In this document: positions 1 to 5,875 of the stretch, in pieces
How positions within the stretch are numbered: the first letter of the stretch is position 1
Layout of the letters: each line of letters opens with the position of its first letter
Position numbers and translations under genes: made by a program
NCBI GenBank assembly: GCA_030668165.1
Contig: DAOUUM010000181.1
Location: forward strand, 1-6,292
Origin: Candidatus Heimdallarchaeota archaeon
GTDB taxonomy: Archaea > Asgardarchaeota > Heimdallarchaeia > Heimdallarchaeales > Kariarchaeaceae
Length of the DNA: 6,292 nt
Direction: 5' to 3'
Notes under the pieces: generated by a model
Seen by the model: only the letters and a program-made list of their open reading frames with translations
Databases searched by the model: none
What the model was told of the DNA's origin: nothing

Positions 1-1242
1 AAAATGGATAAACGTACCCTAACTTCTGCAGAAATTGAGACTTTTATGAGTTCACTTAATATGGGTTTGTTAACAAATGCTCATACCGCAGCATTTGGAG
101 CAGCAGTTGAAATTAATGGGATGCATGAATCCGAGATTACCTCAGTAGCACAGTCCATTCTCAATCATTCCAAGAAGATGGTTCACAAAGGAAAAACAGT
201 TGTTGATAAGCATTCAATAGGTGGTATTGCGGGTAATAGGATCACACCACTAATGGTTCCAATAATTGCAGCAGCGGGTCTTACCATCCCCAAAGTATCC
301 ACAAGAGCAATCACCAGTCCAGCTGGAACAGTTGATGCATTAGAGGTGGTTATGAATACAGATCTCACCTTTGAAGAAACTGTTGAGGTGGTCGAGAGGA
401 CAAATGGAGCAATGGTAAATGGAGAAACTGTGGGACTTGGAAATGTTGCTGATAAATTCCTGGCAGCAGTTAAACAGGTAAAAATTGATCCAAGACCAAT
501 GATGATTGCATCAATATTGGCAAAGAAGAAGGCAGCTGGTGCAGATTATGTACTGATTGATTTACCAACTGGTAAGGGATCCAAACTGGCCAACCGTCAA
601 GTTGCAAGGCAACTGGCATATGATTTTTCTTCCATTGGGAATAAACTTGGTATCAGCGTAGATGCTGTGATATCTCCTGGTGACAAACCAATAGGATCGA
701 TGATTGGTCCTTCTTTGGAAATGACTGAGGTTTTAATGATACTGGAGAATAAGCCTTCAAGTATGTCGCTCATGAGAAAAGCTCTTAGTATTGCAGGATT
801 GATGTTTGAGAATGTCAAGCTATCGGATAGGGGTAATGGTTATGCTCTTGCCCAAGAAATATTGGAGAGCGGTAGAGCTCTAAACAAATTCAGAGAAATT
901 GTGGATGCCCAAGGAGGTGATCCAAAGGTAACCTCTGAAACAATCACCGAAGCACCCTACTCACATATTATCTATGCCGAGAAGGGAGATATCGTTCATT
1001 CAATTGATTCATATAATATTGGTATGATGGCCAGGGCAGCAGGTGCACCCGTAGATAAAATGGCTGGAGTCATACTTCATGTTGATAGAGGTGAACAATT
1101 GAATAAGGGAGATCCAGTTATTGAGATTAGGTCTCATTCTGAAGGAAAATTAACCGATGCAATAGCCATGATGAGAACTGCTACCCCGATTCAACTAGAA
1201 AAATCAGTACTAGAATTCATTTCAGGTGTATATCAAGAATAA
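1..1242 (+). CDS. AMP phosphorylase (archaeal AMPpase, EC 2.4.2.57), 5'-truncated by window edge
   Basis: This enzyme phosphorolyses AMP (and CMP/UMP) to ribose 1,5-bisphosphate plus base. In archaea it feeds R15P isomerase and form III RuBisCO in the cytosolic NMP-salvage route. Numbering from the ATG at 4, the nucleoside-phosphorylase signature is visible: KHSIGG (69-74), TRAITS (100-105), T109, D162 in IDP (expected proton donor), S170 and K194. These match, with an offset of about 94, the ligand and catalytic positions I recall for the roughly 503-residue Thermococcus enzyme. The ATG at 4 is therefore not the true start. The codon before it (AAA) is in frame, and K-M-D fits the internal RKKMDG motif of the family, so about 90 N-terminal residues (the archaea-specific domain) lie upstream. 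The C-terminus is complete (TAA). One variation is VADK (149-152 region), where the family usually has ADDK. A deoA-type thymidine phosphorylase is less likely given the archaeal features. Confidence 0.9.
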   Translation, partial: KMDKRTLTSAEIETFMSSLNMGLLTNAHTAAFGAAVEINGMHESEITSVAQSILNHSKKMVHKGKTVVDKHSIGGIAGNRITPLMVPIIAAAGLTIPKVSTRAITSPAGTVDALEVVMNTDLTFEETVEVVERTNGAMVNGETVGLGNVADKFLAAVKQVKIDPRPMMIASILAKKKAAGADYVLIDLPTGKGSKLANRQVARQLAYDFSSIGNKLGISVDAVISPGDKPIGSMIGPSLEMTEVLMILENKPSSMSLMRKALSIAGLMFENVKLSDRGNGYALAQEILESGRALNKFREIVDAQGGDPKVTSETITEAPYSHIIYAEKGDIVHSIDSYNIGMMARAAGAPVDKMAGVILHVDRGEQLNKGDPVIEIRSHSEGKLTDAIAMMRTATPIQLEKSVLEFISGVYQE

Positions 1243-1296
1243 TATCAACTGAAAAAATCGCTAATTTTATTTTAGAACGTTGATCCAATTAATTTC
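1234..1296. repeat. Imperfect direct repeat, copy 1 (convergent stop-stop junction)
   Basis: Positions 1234-1256 equal 2051-2073 exactly (23/23). After one mismatch, TCGCT matches, and the similarity continues with a 2-bp indel through TTTTAGAAC and ATCCAAT. The repeat holds the last three codons of AMP phosphorylase and the reverse complement of the nuclease C-terminus. The two copies bracket the vapBC module. Confidence 0.8.
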
Positions 1297-1310
1297 TTTA
1301 AAAAGTTCTT
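1245..1310 (-). pseudogene. Relic of a PD-(D/E)XK nuclease C-terminus
   Basis: Reading the minus strand, this piece ends KISDFFS-stop, matching the KLSEFFS-stop end of the intact nuclease at 2062-2604. Just upstream, in another frame, it reads KELFKEINWINVL against KEMLKRNLLDLGS of the intact protein. A 2-bp length difference breaks the frame and creates an in-frame TAA. The remainder of the gene is absent, because the region further upstream on the minus strand is the vapC gene. I infer a decayed second copy of the nuclease. Chance similarity is unlikely because the match spans the repeat and keeps the same 2-bp spacing to the AMP phosphorylase stop. Confidence 0.65.
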
Positions 1311-1319
1311 TTTGTAATT
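1262..1319 (+). terminator. T-rich stretch after AMP phosphorylase, possible archaeal terminator
   Basis: Within 80 nt after the stop codon the + strand carries several T runs (1265-1274, 1292-1299, 1309-1317, the last containing TTCTTTTTG). Archaeal RNA polymerase can terminate on such oligo-T tracts without a hairpin. The stretch also overlaps a relic of the nuclease tail, so the T-richness may only reflect AT-rich decay. Confidence 0.3.
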
Positions 1320-1331
1320 TCACATATTGTC

Positions 1332-1715
1332 TTAGTAATCCAGTTTCTTGACCTTAACCTGCTTAACTTTTTTCATCTCAGATTCAGTTGTTAGAATTGT
1401 AGCTCCCTCTCTTTTTGCACAGGCAATAGCAATGCAATCTGCGATGGAAAGAGCAGAATTTTTCACCTTGTATTTTCCTGCATTAAATATATCCTCATCT
1501 GCCATTTCACACACCTCAACATTCGAATTTCTGAAAGCATTCGTTCTCAATTCTGCTGCTTGTCTCCCGAAAATCTGCCATGTTTTATAGAAATACTCTG
1601 ATAGGATCAGTTTAGGTACAATCCCCTTGGCATGTTGCGATTGTACTTTGTGATATATCTCTACTACCTCCTTGTGATTAGCATAGAAGAGTGTGATGGC
1701 ACCTGTATCAAACAA
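1332..1715 (-). CDS. vapC: PIN-domain toxin, VapC-like ribonuclease (start codon abnormal)
   Basis: This is the probable toxin of a type II VapBC pair, a Mg2+-dependent RNase held inactive by the upstream antitoxin. Counting from TTG at 1715 (127 residues), the PIN acidic residues are D3 in FDTGAI, E40 in LSEYF, D93 in SIADCIAIACA and E111 in LTTESEM, the last being Asp in most families. The length suits the family (about 125-135). The start is odd. The same frame runs back through Y-K-K-I-T to the antitoxin's TAG at 1731-1733 with no ATG or GTG. A typical PIN protein begins M-K-K-Y-L-x-D-T, so the expected ATG falls on ATC at 1725-1727. A Shine-Dalgarno (1735-1743) sits 7 nt before that ATC but 19 nt before the TTG. 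The toxin may therefore start at TTG, start weakly at AUC, or be partly disabled. It is co-oriented with vapB, 15 nt downstream of its stop. Confidence 0.85.
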   Translation of the reverse strand: MFDTGAITLFYANHKEVVEIYHKVQSQHAKGIVPKLILSEYFYKTWQIFGRQAAELRTNAFRNSNVEVCEMADEDIFNAGKYKVKNSALSIADCIAIACAKREGATILTTESEMKKVKQVKVKKLDY

Positions 1716-1730
1716 ATATTTCTTGATGGT

Positions 1731-1952
1731 CTATCTCTCCTCCAAATGATCCTGTTTAAGGCTTGAAATTGCTTTCAGTGCCAATTCCATCTCATCATCC
1801 CTAATTAGATCAAGTGGGTTTTTTACTGGAATCAATATCCAACCATCTTCACTTTTGATAAATGAAATCTCATCACCAACCTCTATATTGTTCTCCTTTC
1901 TTATCTTTGCAGGGAGGGTGATCATTCCATTCTTGGATAATCTTGTTTGCAT
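1731..1952 (-). CDS. vapB: AbrB/MazE-type antitoxin, VapB-like
   Basis: This is the probable antitoxin and autorepressor of the VapC-like protein downstream. Its 73 residues split into a swapped-hairpin AbrB DNA-binding domain (about 1-45: TRLSKNGMITLPAKIRK, then IEVGDEISF and a GWILIPV strand) and a charged helical tail (46-73: DLIRDDEMELALKAI), which in this family wraps the toxin. It starts at ATG 1950-1952 with no obvious Shine-Dalgarno and stops at TAG, the only amber stop among the complete genes here. Codon 6 after that stop is the TTG of the toxin frame, so the two proteins are in the same frame separated by one TAG. Confidence 0.9.
   Translation of the reverse strand: MQTRLSKNGMITLPAKIRKENNIEVGDEISFIKSEDGWILIPVKNPLDLIRDDEMELALKAISSLKQDHLEER
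1735..1743 (-). promoter_or_regulatory. Shine-Dalgarno GGAGGAGAG for vapC
   Basis: A strong ribosome-binding sequence lies within the last codons of vapB. Its spacing (7 nt) fits a start at the ATC triplet 1725-1727, not the TTG at 1715 (19 nt). This suggests the ancestral start was an ATG at 1725-1727 that has become ATC. It is the clearest Shine-Dalgarno in the window. Confidence 0.6.
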
Positions 1953-1953
1953 A

Positions 1954-1963
1954 ATTAATTAAT
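1954..1963. promoter_or_regulatory. Candidate VapB operator palindrome
   Basis: ATTAATTAAT is a perfect 10-bp palindrome ending one base before the vapB start codon. AbrB-type antitoxins usually repress their own promoter by binding AT-rich palindromes. In an AT-rich intergenic region such a palindrome may occur by chance. Confidence 0.3.
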
Positions 1964-1997
1964 GGCTCATTGAATATTAATACTTTTCCATGAATTC

Positions 1998-2007
1998 TTA
2001 TATAAAT
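1998..2007 (-). promoter_or_regulatory. TATA box of the vapBC operon
   Basis: On the minus strand this reads TTTATATAAG, a good archaeal TATA box 45-55 nt before the vapB ATG. It predicts transcription starting near 1975 and a leader of about 20-25 nt. Confidence 0.5.
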
Positions 2008-2050
2008 CAATGGGGACGCAAAATCTATTGAAGGAACTTCATTGTTGAAC

Positions 2051-2112
2051 CAAGAATAATATCAACTGAAAAACTCGCTTAATTTTTTAGAACCCAAATC
2101 CAATAGGTTTCT
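2051..2112. repeat. Imperfect direct repeat, copy 2 (convergent stop-stop junction)
   Basis: This is the partner of the copy at 1234-1296. It holds CAAGAATAA, identical to the last codons and stop of AMP phosphorylase, followed 2 bp later by the intact nuclease stop (2062-2064) and C-terminus. Upstream, 2021-2050 reads K-S-I-E-G-T-S-L-L-N in the AMP phosphorylase frame, weakly like its K-S-V-L-E-F-I-S tail. This suggests copy 2 carries a relic of that gene's 3' end. Confidence 0.75.
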
Positions 2113-2604
2113 CTTTAACATTTCTTTTCTAAAATTTTCAGGAATATCTGCAATAACATCTATCCTGTGGTTTTCATACAATTCTTTTGGTAAATAGATC
2201 TTATAATTCTCAATTTTAGGATAATACAGAGTAACAGGATAATCCTTGGTAAAAACTACTCCAATAAAGAATTGGATTGATTTGTTCTTCCATCTTTTGT
2301 TTTGTATCACCTGATTATAGAGTGAGGATAGATAGCCACATGCCTGTATCATGGCTTTGTCCTGCAGTGATCGTGATGCCTTATCATATGTTTTAATTTC
2401 TATTATACCAAATATTACTTTATTACTCTTATTCTTAGTAACTACAATATCTGCCCTTTTGGATTTATCCAGTCTGGCCTCCTCAAATATTGTGTAATCA
2501 AAAACATGGAAAAGACGACCAACAGCCTTTTGAGCCCATTGCCAATCAAGTGAAACCCACTCACTTCTAGATTTGGGAATTGTGGGTGAATAATCCGGGC
2601 TCAT
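2062..2604 (-). CDS. PD-(D/E)XK superfamily nuclease-like protein
   Basis: This 180-residue protein has the restriction-endonuclease-like core: acidic E41/E42, D52 in RADIVV, E69-I-K71 at the end of a hydrophobic strand (VIFGIIEIK), and Q87 in a following helix (QACGYLSSL). This D...ExK...Q pattern is the metal-binding and catalytic signature of PD-(D/E)XK enzymes, including HsdR N-terminal domains and many orphan nucleases. No helicase, methylase or DNA-recognition domain is attached or adjacent, so the substrate is unknown. It starts at ATG 2602-2604 with a weak leader and a TATA box about 45 nt upstream. It is divergent from the 2700 gene and formerly convergent with AMP phosphorylase. A second, decayed copy of its tail lies at 1245-1310. 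The fold assignment is from motif reading only; the biological role is not claimed. Confidence 0.75.
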   Translation of the reverse strand: MSPDYSPTIPKSRSEWVSLDWQWAQKAVGRLFHVFDYTIFEEARLDKSKRADIVVTKNKSNKVIFGIIEIKTYDKASRSLQDKAMIQACGYLSSLYNQVIQNKRWKNKSIQFFIGVVFTKDYPVTLYYPKIENYKIYLPKELYENHRIDVIADIPENFRKEMLKRNLLDLGSKKLSEFFS

Positions 2605-2647
2605 ACATTCTTCATTGAATAAATCGATATTTTTGATTATTGGTTCA

Positions 2648-2668
2648 CTTATAAATAAGCGTTATAAG
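2648..2668. promoter_or_regulatory. Nuclease TATA box within a 7-7-7 inverted repeat
   Basis: CTTATAA, 7 nt, TTATAAG form a perfect 7-bp dyad. The left arm, read on the minus strand (TTTATAAG, 2648-2655), is a TATA box 43-50 nt before the nuclease ATG. The dyad could be an operator, or simply two opposed TATA-like elements of a divergent promoter. Confidence 0.45.
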
Positions 2669-2670
2669 CT

Positions 2671-2695
2671 ATATATATCTCGATGAGCATATATA
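2671..2695 (+). promoter_or_regulatory. Leaderless promoter and dyad for the 211-residue gene
   Basis: The TATA box ATATATAT (2671-2678) is centred about 26 nt before the ATG at 2700, so transcription probably begins at or beside the start codon. The same DNA is a dyad: TATATAT-CTC (2672-2681), loop GAT, GAG (2685-2687), a bulged C, ATATATA (2689-2695). A repressor bound here would cover both TATA box and start site. Confidence 0.45.
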
Positions 2696-2699
2696 ATTA

Positions 2700-3335
2700 A
2701 TGAGGACTATGCATAGACCAGCCTGCAAAATTGAAGTTCATCCAATAGAATTTTTCAATCTCATAGCCCATAGTTTTAATGGTGTTGTAGGCGAATCTAT
2801 ATTGAAGGTACAGTCTTCTAGTTTGAACATCCAGTTCCAAAAATTTGAATCTAGTGGTCCAAAAACCATCTTAAACTTATTTAAGGAACTGGCTATTTCT
2901 TTTACAAAAATCAAGGAAAAATACCTTGTATCCGCGGATCTATCCTTGCATGTGAGGTTGAAATTTGAGGAGGATGATAGCTATTATCGGATTAAACTAA
3001 TCGGATACAATAAAGTGCCTCCTAATAAAATATTGAAACTATGTGATCTCATAATTTGGTATTTTATCGTGTACATCAGCGGATCAAAACCCTCAGAATC
3101 AGTTTATGGTAAAGAATTAGTGCAGAAGTGGAAAATTGAAAAAAAACAATTTGAAAATAATTTAATGAAATTTGCCAATCGAAGAATTGAATTCAGTAAT
3201 CTAACAAAACCCTGTTACATTTGCGTAGAAGATACACATTTTATCAATAACTGGACATTTTTTTACCGAAAGGAAAATCGATATCTTGATATGATAACCA
3301 GAGTATGTGAAAACCACAGAGGAAAAATACTATAA
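2700..3335 (+). CDS. Uncharacterised 211-residue protein with C-terminal CxxC...CxxH putative zinc site
   Basis: I do not recognise this protein. The N-terminal half is mixed alpha/beta with alternating hydrophobics (11-105). Residues 111-127 (ILKLCDLIIWYFIVYIS) form a strongly hydrophobic helix, either a buried helix or a single membrane segment. A basic linker (142-163) leads to a C-terminal module with C172-x2-C175, then 27 residues, then C203-x2-H206, a likely treble-clef or zinc-ribbon type site. The start is ATG 2700-2702, chosen because the TATA spacing makes a leaderless transcript; ATG at 2709 is the alternative. It is transcribed divergently from the nuclease and convergently with the kinase. 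Its last 19 codons recur at 6005-6063, carried by the kinase duplication. A DNA- or RNA-binding role is possible but not shown. Confidence 0.7.
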   Translation: MRTMHRPACKIEVHPIEFFNLIAHSFNGVVGESILKVQSSSLNIQFQKFESSGPKTILNLFKELAISFTKIKEKYLVSADLSLHVRLKFEEDDSYYRIKLIGYNKVPPNKILKLCDLIIWYFIVYISGSKPSESVYGKELVQKWKIEKKQFENNLMKFANRRIEFSNLTKPCYICVEDTHFINNWTFFYRKENRYLDMITRVCENHRGKIL

Positions 3336-3377
3336 TAATCCTAATCTAATAACCTGTCAAGGTAGTTAACAATAAAT
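3277..3377. repeat. Duplication block A-left (211-residue gene tail and downstream DNA)
   Basis: This matches 6005-6104 collinearly (offset 2728): two mismatches in the first 66 bp, then scattered differences and a 1-bp indel to AACAATAAAT. It covers the last 19 codons of the 211-residue gene plus about 40 bp beyond. It marks the left breakpoint of a tandemly duplicated unit of about 2.73 kb. Confidence 0.92.
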
Positions 3378-3426
3378 CCATCAAAATGATTGTAGTAAAG
3401 TGTAACCAAATTCTCATTTGTGATGG
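3378..3426. other. Stem-loop, 12-bp stem with one bulged G, at the edge of the repeat
   Basis: CCATCAAAATGA (3378-3389) pairs with TCATTTGTGATGG (3414-3426) over 12 bp, leaving G3420 unpaired and a 24-nt loop. It begins exactly where similarity to the second copy ends, and is absent from the equivalent spacer at 6105-6165. It has no T-tract, so a simple terminator is doubtful. It may be an inserted palindromic element or an mRNA 3' structure for either convergent gene. Confidence 0.5.
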
Positions 3427-3456
3427 TGTATGTGCTGCTTCCACTTGCGAACCTCA

Positions 3457-3475
3457 GCTCATCTTAAGAGTGAGC
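3457..3475. other. Short inverted repeat GCTCA / TGAGC
   Basis: Five-base arms flank the palindrome TCTTAAGA plus one G. It lies between the convergent stops of the 211-residue gene and the kinase, in the spacer unique to this copy. It could be a weak transcript-end hairpin; chance is possible. Confidence 0.3.
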
Positions 3476-3478
3476 AGA

Positions 3479-3605
3479 TGCATTCGATTTTTCATATTGG
3501 TAATTCTATCCAAAATCGACTAAATTCTCCAATCTTTGACTCCACACCACAATATCCATACAGTCGTTCAACTCCTTTTTTCACAATCGCAAGACCGATT
3601 CCTGT
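3479..3605. repeat. Duplication block A-right (kinase 3' end)
   Basis: All 127 bp are identical to 6166-6292 (offset 2687). The block covers 13 bp beyond the kinase stop and its last 37 codons. The match is cut only by the window edge. Confidence 0.95.
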
Positions 3606-5846
3606 ACCTGGAAATTCATCTTCTCGATGTAATCTTTCGAAAACTTCGAAGATTTTATCAAAATATTGTTCTTCTATACCTATCCCATTGTCCTCAATAT
3701 TAAGACGGACCATGGATCCTCTTGTTTCAGTCCAGACCTTGACTAGTGGAGATCTATTTTGAGCAGTAAATTTTACAGCATTCCCTAATAAATTATTTAG
3801 GATCTTTTCAATAATTAACCTATTACCATGTACGTACCGAGATGGTAGATCAAATATGACCTCAATTTTATTTTGGTCAATAACATTCGAGTATTCTTTA
3901 ATTATTTGATTTAAACAATCCTCTAAATTTATTTTTGTAATTTTAATGTCTTGTTGATTTATTTTACTATGAATTAATAAATCTCTGATCATTGAGTCCA
4001 TCTTATCTGCAGCTTGACTGATTCTCTTGATCATTTCAATTCCAGAAGCATCTATCTTATCTCCATAATCTTCTTTCAATGCAGACGAAAAGCCTTGCAT
4101 AGCTCTTAATGGTGCTCTTAAATCGTGAGTAACAGACATTGTAAAATCTGATAACTCTTGATTTGTTATCTGCAATTCCAGAGTTCGATCAACCACTTTT
4201 TGATAAAGATCTGTTAGAGCTGCTCCAGAGGAGTAATTTTCAGGTTGGTTTTCAATCTCATTAATAAATTCTTCTCCATCCCATGGTTTAAGCAGTACTT
4301 TATGAGCTTTTTTGACATATTTAATTAGCTGGACTTCTTGAATTATTTGGGATACATTACTTAATTTTATGCTTTTCTGCATCTCTACAATATCATTCAT
4401 AAAATCATCTTTCTCTGATTTTGCATATTCTATGTACTTTGTGAGGCGTTTATTCTCTGCAGTAGAAATGGCCAGATCATAGAGTTTAATTGACTCATCA
4501 AAGTTCTTATTGACCACTGCTAACTTCGCTTTCAAGATCAAGACATTCACCTGAGTGATAAACAGGTGCTGATCCTGAGCCACTTCAAATAAACGATCGA
4601 TATGAGCCTGTATCTCCTGCAGAACTTCATCTTCTCTATAGGTTTGATATTCTATAATTAATAACTCAATGAGATGCACAAGTGATGGGATGAGTATATC
4701 AAAATCAAAATCATTTTCTTTGCTTATCTTCGCCAGTATTTTCTCGGCTTCAACCTTATCACGATTTCTAACTGATGTTTTGAGATATCTTGCCCTGGTG
4801 TATTGATAAAACAGTTCTATTTTTTTGTTATCATTCTCTTTTGACAGTTTCTCTAAACGGGTAAGGTAGGATTCAGCCTGATCTGCCTTTTGTTCATCAA
4901 GAAAAAGGGTAGCTATGCGTTGTAATACATATGCTATCCATAATGGATTGCCAATTTCCTCTCTGATCTTGAGACTCCTTTGATAGTAATCCATTGCGGT
5001 ATCCGACTCGTCTTTTTTCGAGTAAATTTCTCCTATATTATTTAATGAAACGGCTATCTCTAGAGTATTACCAATTTCCTCTTTTAACTTCAGGCTCCTT
5101 CGGTGATAATCAAGTGAGGTGTCCAGTTCACCTTTTTGAGAGTAAATAATCCCAATATTGTTTAATGAAGTTGCTATCTCTGGAGGATTGCCAATTTCCT
5201 CTCTTAACTTTAGGCTCCTTTGATGGTAATCCATGGCAGCATCTAGCTTACCTTTATTCCAGTAAATAAGTCCTATATTATTTAATACCATCGAGATTTT
5301 AATCGGATTGCCAATTTCCTCTATTATCTTGAGGCTCCTTTGATAGTAATCCATTGCTGTATCCAACTCGCCTTTTTTAAAGTAAATTATTCCAATATGG
5401 TTTAATATCTGCGCGGTATCTAGAGGATTGCCAATTTCCTCTCTTAACTTTAGGCTCCTTTGATGGTAATCCATGGCAGCATCTAACTCACCTTTTCGAG
5501 AGTGAATAACTCCCACCAGACTAAGATAATTTGATAAATCAATGGAATCCATATGTTGTTGATTTTTTGCTAAACGATCTGCAGACGCTTGTGCCTCATC
5601 TAGTTTTCCTTTGGATAATTGCAGCATACCTTCTTCATACAAGAATTTGAACAACCATTTGGAATCTTCTTTCTCAAAATCCATCCTGTATTCATTTAGA
5701 AGTTCCATTGCATCATCTACTTCGCCAATAATTCTCAGAGCCCTTATTTTGTTGAACTTACCCTCCAAAGTGTTCAAATGCTGGTTTGCTAGTTTTAAGA
5801 GTTCATCATGTTTTCCCTTTTCCAGCAACTCCTCAAATGAATTCAC
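3492..5846 (-). CDS. Soluble TPR-repeat sensor histidine kinase
   Basis: This 784-residue cytoplasmic kinase has no signal peptide or membrane segment. Residues 1-109 are helical and TPR-like. Residues 110-309 hold five exact 40-residue TPR units (A-MDYxQRSLKxxEEIGNP consensus). Residues 310-480 are degenerate helical repeats. About 500-570 form a linker and coiled coil. The kinase core follows: H-box SVTHDLRAPLR with phosphoacceptor H574, N-box N689 (LLGNAVKF), G1 D719-NGIGI, F-box FEVFERLH and G2 G747-TGIGLAIVKK, ending in RFWIELPI. This HisKA/HATPase pairing is of the phytochrome-like type. TPRs suggest sensing through a protein partner. It starts at GTG 5844-5846: no upstream ATG exists before the in-frame TAA at 5919-5921, and a TATA box 26 nt upstream implies a leaderless mRNA. 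No response regulator is nearby. An identical-tailed second copy follows at the right edge. Confidence 0.93.
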   Translation of the reverse strand: MNSFEELLEKGKHDELLKLANQHLNTLEGKFNKIRALRIIGEVDDAMELLNEYRMDFEKEDSKWLFKFLYEEGMLQLSKGKLDEAQASADRLAKNQQHMDSIDLSNYLSLVGVIHSRKGELDAAMDYHQRSLKLREEIGNPLDTAQILNHIGIIYFKKGELDTAMDYYQRSLKIIEEIGNPIKISMVLNNIGLIYWNKGKLDAAMDYHQRSLKLREEIGNPPEIATSLNNIGIIYSQKGELDTSLDYHRRSLKLKEEIGNTLEIAVSLNNIGEIYSKKDESDTAMDYYQRSLKIREEIGNPLWIAYVLQRIATLFLDEQKADQAESYLTRLEKLSKENDNKKIELFYQYTRARYLKTSVRNRDKVEAEKILAKISKENDFDFDILIPSLVHLIELLIIEYQTYREDEVLQEIQAHIDRLFEVAQDQHLFITQVNVLILKAKLAVVNKNFDESIKLYDLAISTAENKRLTKYIEYAKSEKDDFMNDIVEMQKSIKLSNVSQIIQEVQLIKYVKKAHKVLLKPWDGEEFINEIENQPENYSSGAALTDLYQKVVDRTLELQITNQELSDFTMSVTHDLRAPLRAMQGFSSALKEDYGDKIDASGIEMIKRISQAADKMDSMIRDLLIHSKINQQDIKITKINLEDCLNQIIKEYSNVIDQNKIEVIFDLPSRYVHGNRLIIEKILNNLLGNAVKFTAQNRSPLVKVWTETRGSMVRLNIEDNGIGIEEQYFDKIFEVFERLHREDEFPGTGIGLAIVKKGVERLYGYCGVESKIGEFSRFWIELPI
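4921..5520 (-). repeat. Five tandem 120-bp units encoding TPRs
   Basis: The marker CCAATTTCCT recurs at 4951, 5071, 5191, 5311 and 5431, an exact 120-bp period (40 residues). In protein order, units 1 and 3 share YHQRSLKLREEIGN and are identical over about 63 bp (from 5184 and 5424). Units 2 and 5 share the YYQRSLKI form, and unit 4 has YHRRSLKLKEEIGN. The units keep perfect frame and are likely to recombine. Confidence 0.92.
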
Positions 5847-5867
5847 AGAATTAATTGGTATTTTTTT

Positions 5868-5875
5868 ATTTATAA
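5868..5875 (-). promoter_or_regulatory. TATA box of the TPR kinase
   Basis: On the minus strand this reads TTATAAAT, centred about 26 nt before the GTG start at 5846. That is the archaeal TATA-to-transcription-start distance, so the mRNA is probably leaderless. No Shine-Dalgarno precedes the start, which agrees. Confidence 0.55.

Noticed and set aside
183..818. Two short minus-strand open frames (183-368, 597-818)
   Set aside because: Both lie inside the well-conserved AMP phosphorylase gene and are reverse readings of it.
1263..1275. Minus-strand AT-rich stretch considered as a promoter
   Set aside because: It lies downstream of vapC with no gene in the right place. It is better explained as the decayed nuclease tail.
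1348..1590. Open frame of 80 codons on the + strand
   Set aside because: Antisense to vapC, which has clear PIN residues. No independent support.
1234..2112. vapBC considered as cargo of an insertion sequence
   Set aside because: No transposase and no terminal inverted repeats were seen. The flanking repeats are gene ends, which fits duplication better.
3430..3762. Open frame of 110 codons on the + strand
   Set aside because: It is antisense to the conserved ATP-binding domain of the kinase, and its composition looks like a reverse reading of it. No promoter or ribosome site fits it.
4921..5520. Regular 120-bp repeats considered as a CRISPR-like or non-coding array
   Set aside because: The period is exactly 40 codons, the frame is open throughout, and the translation is a standard TPR series.
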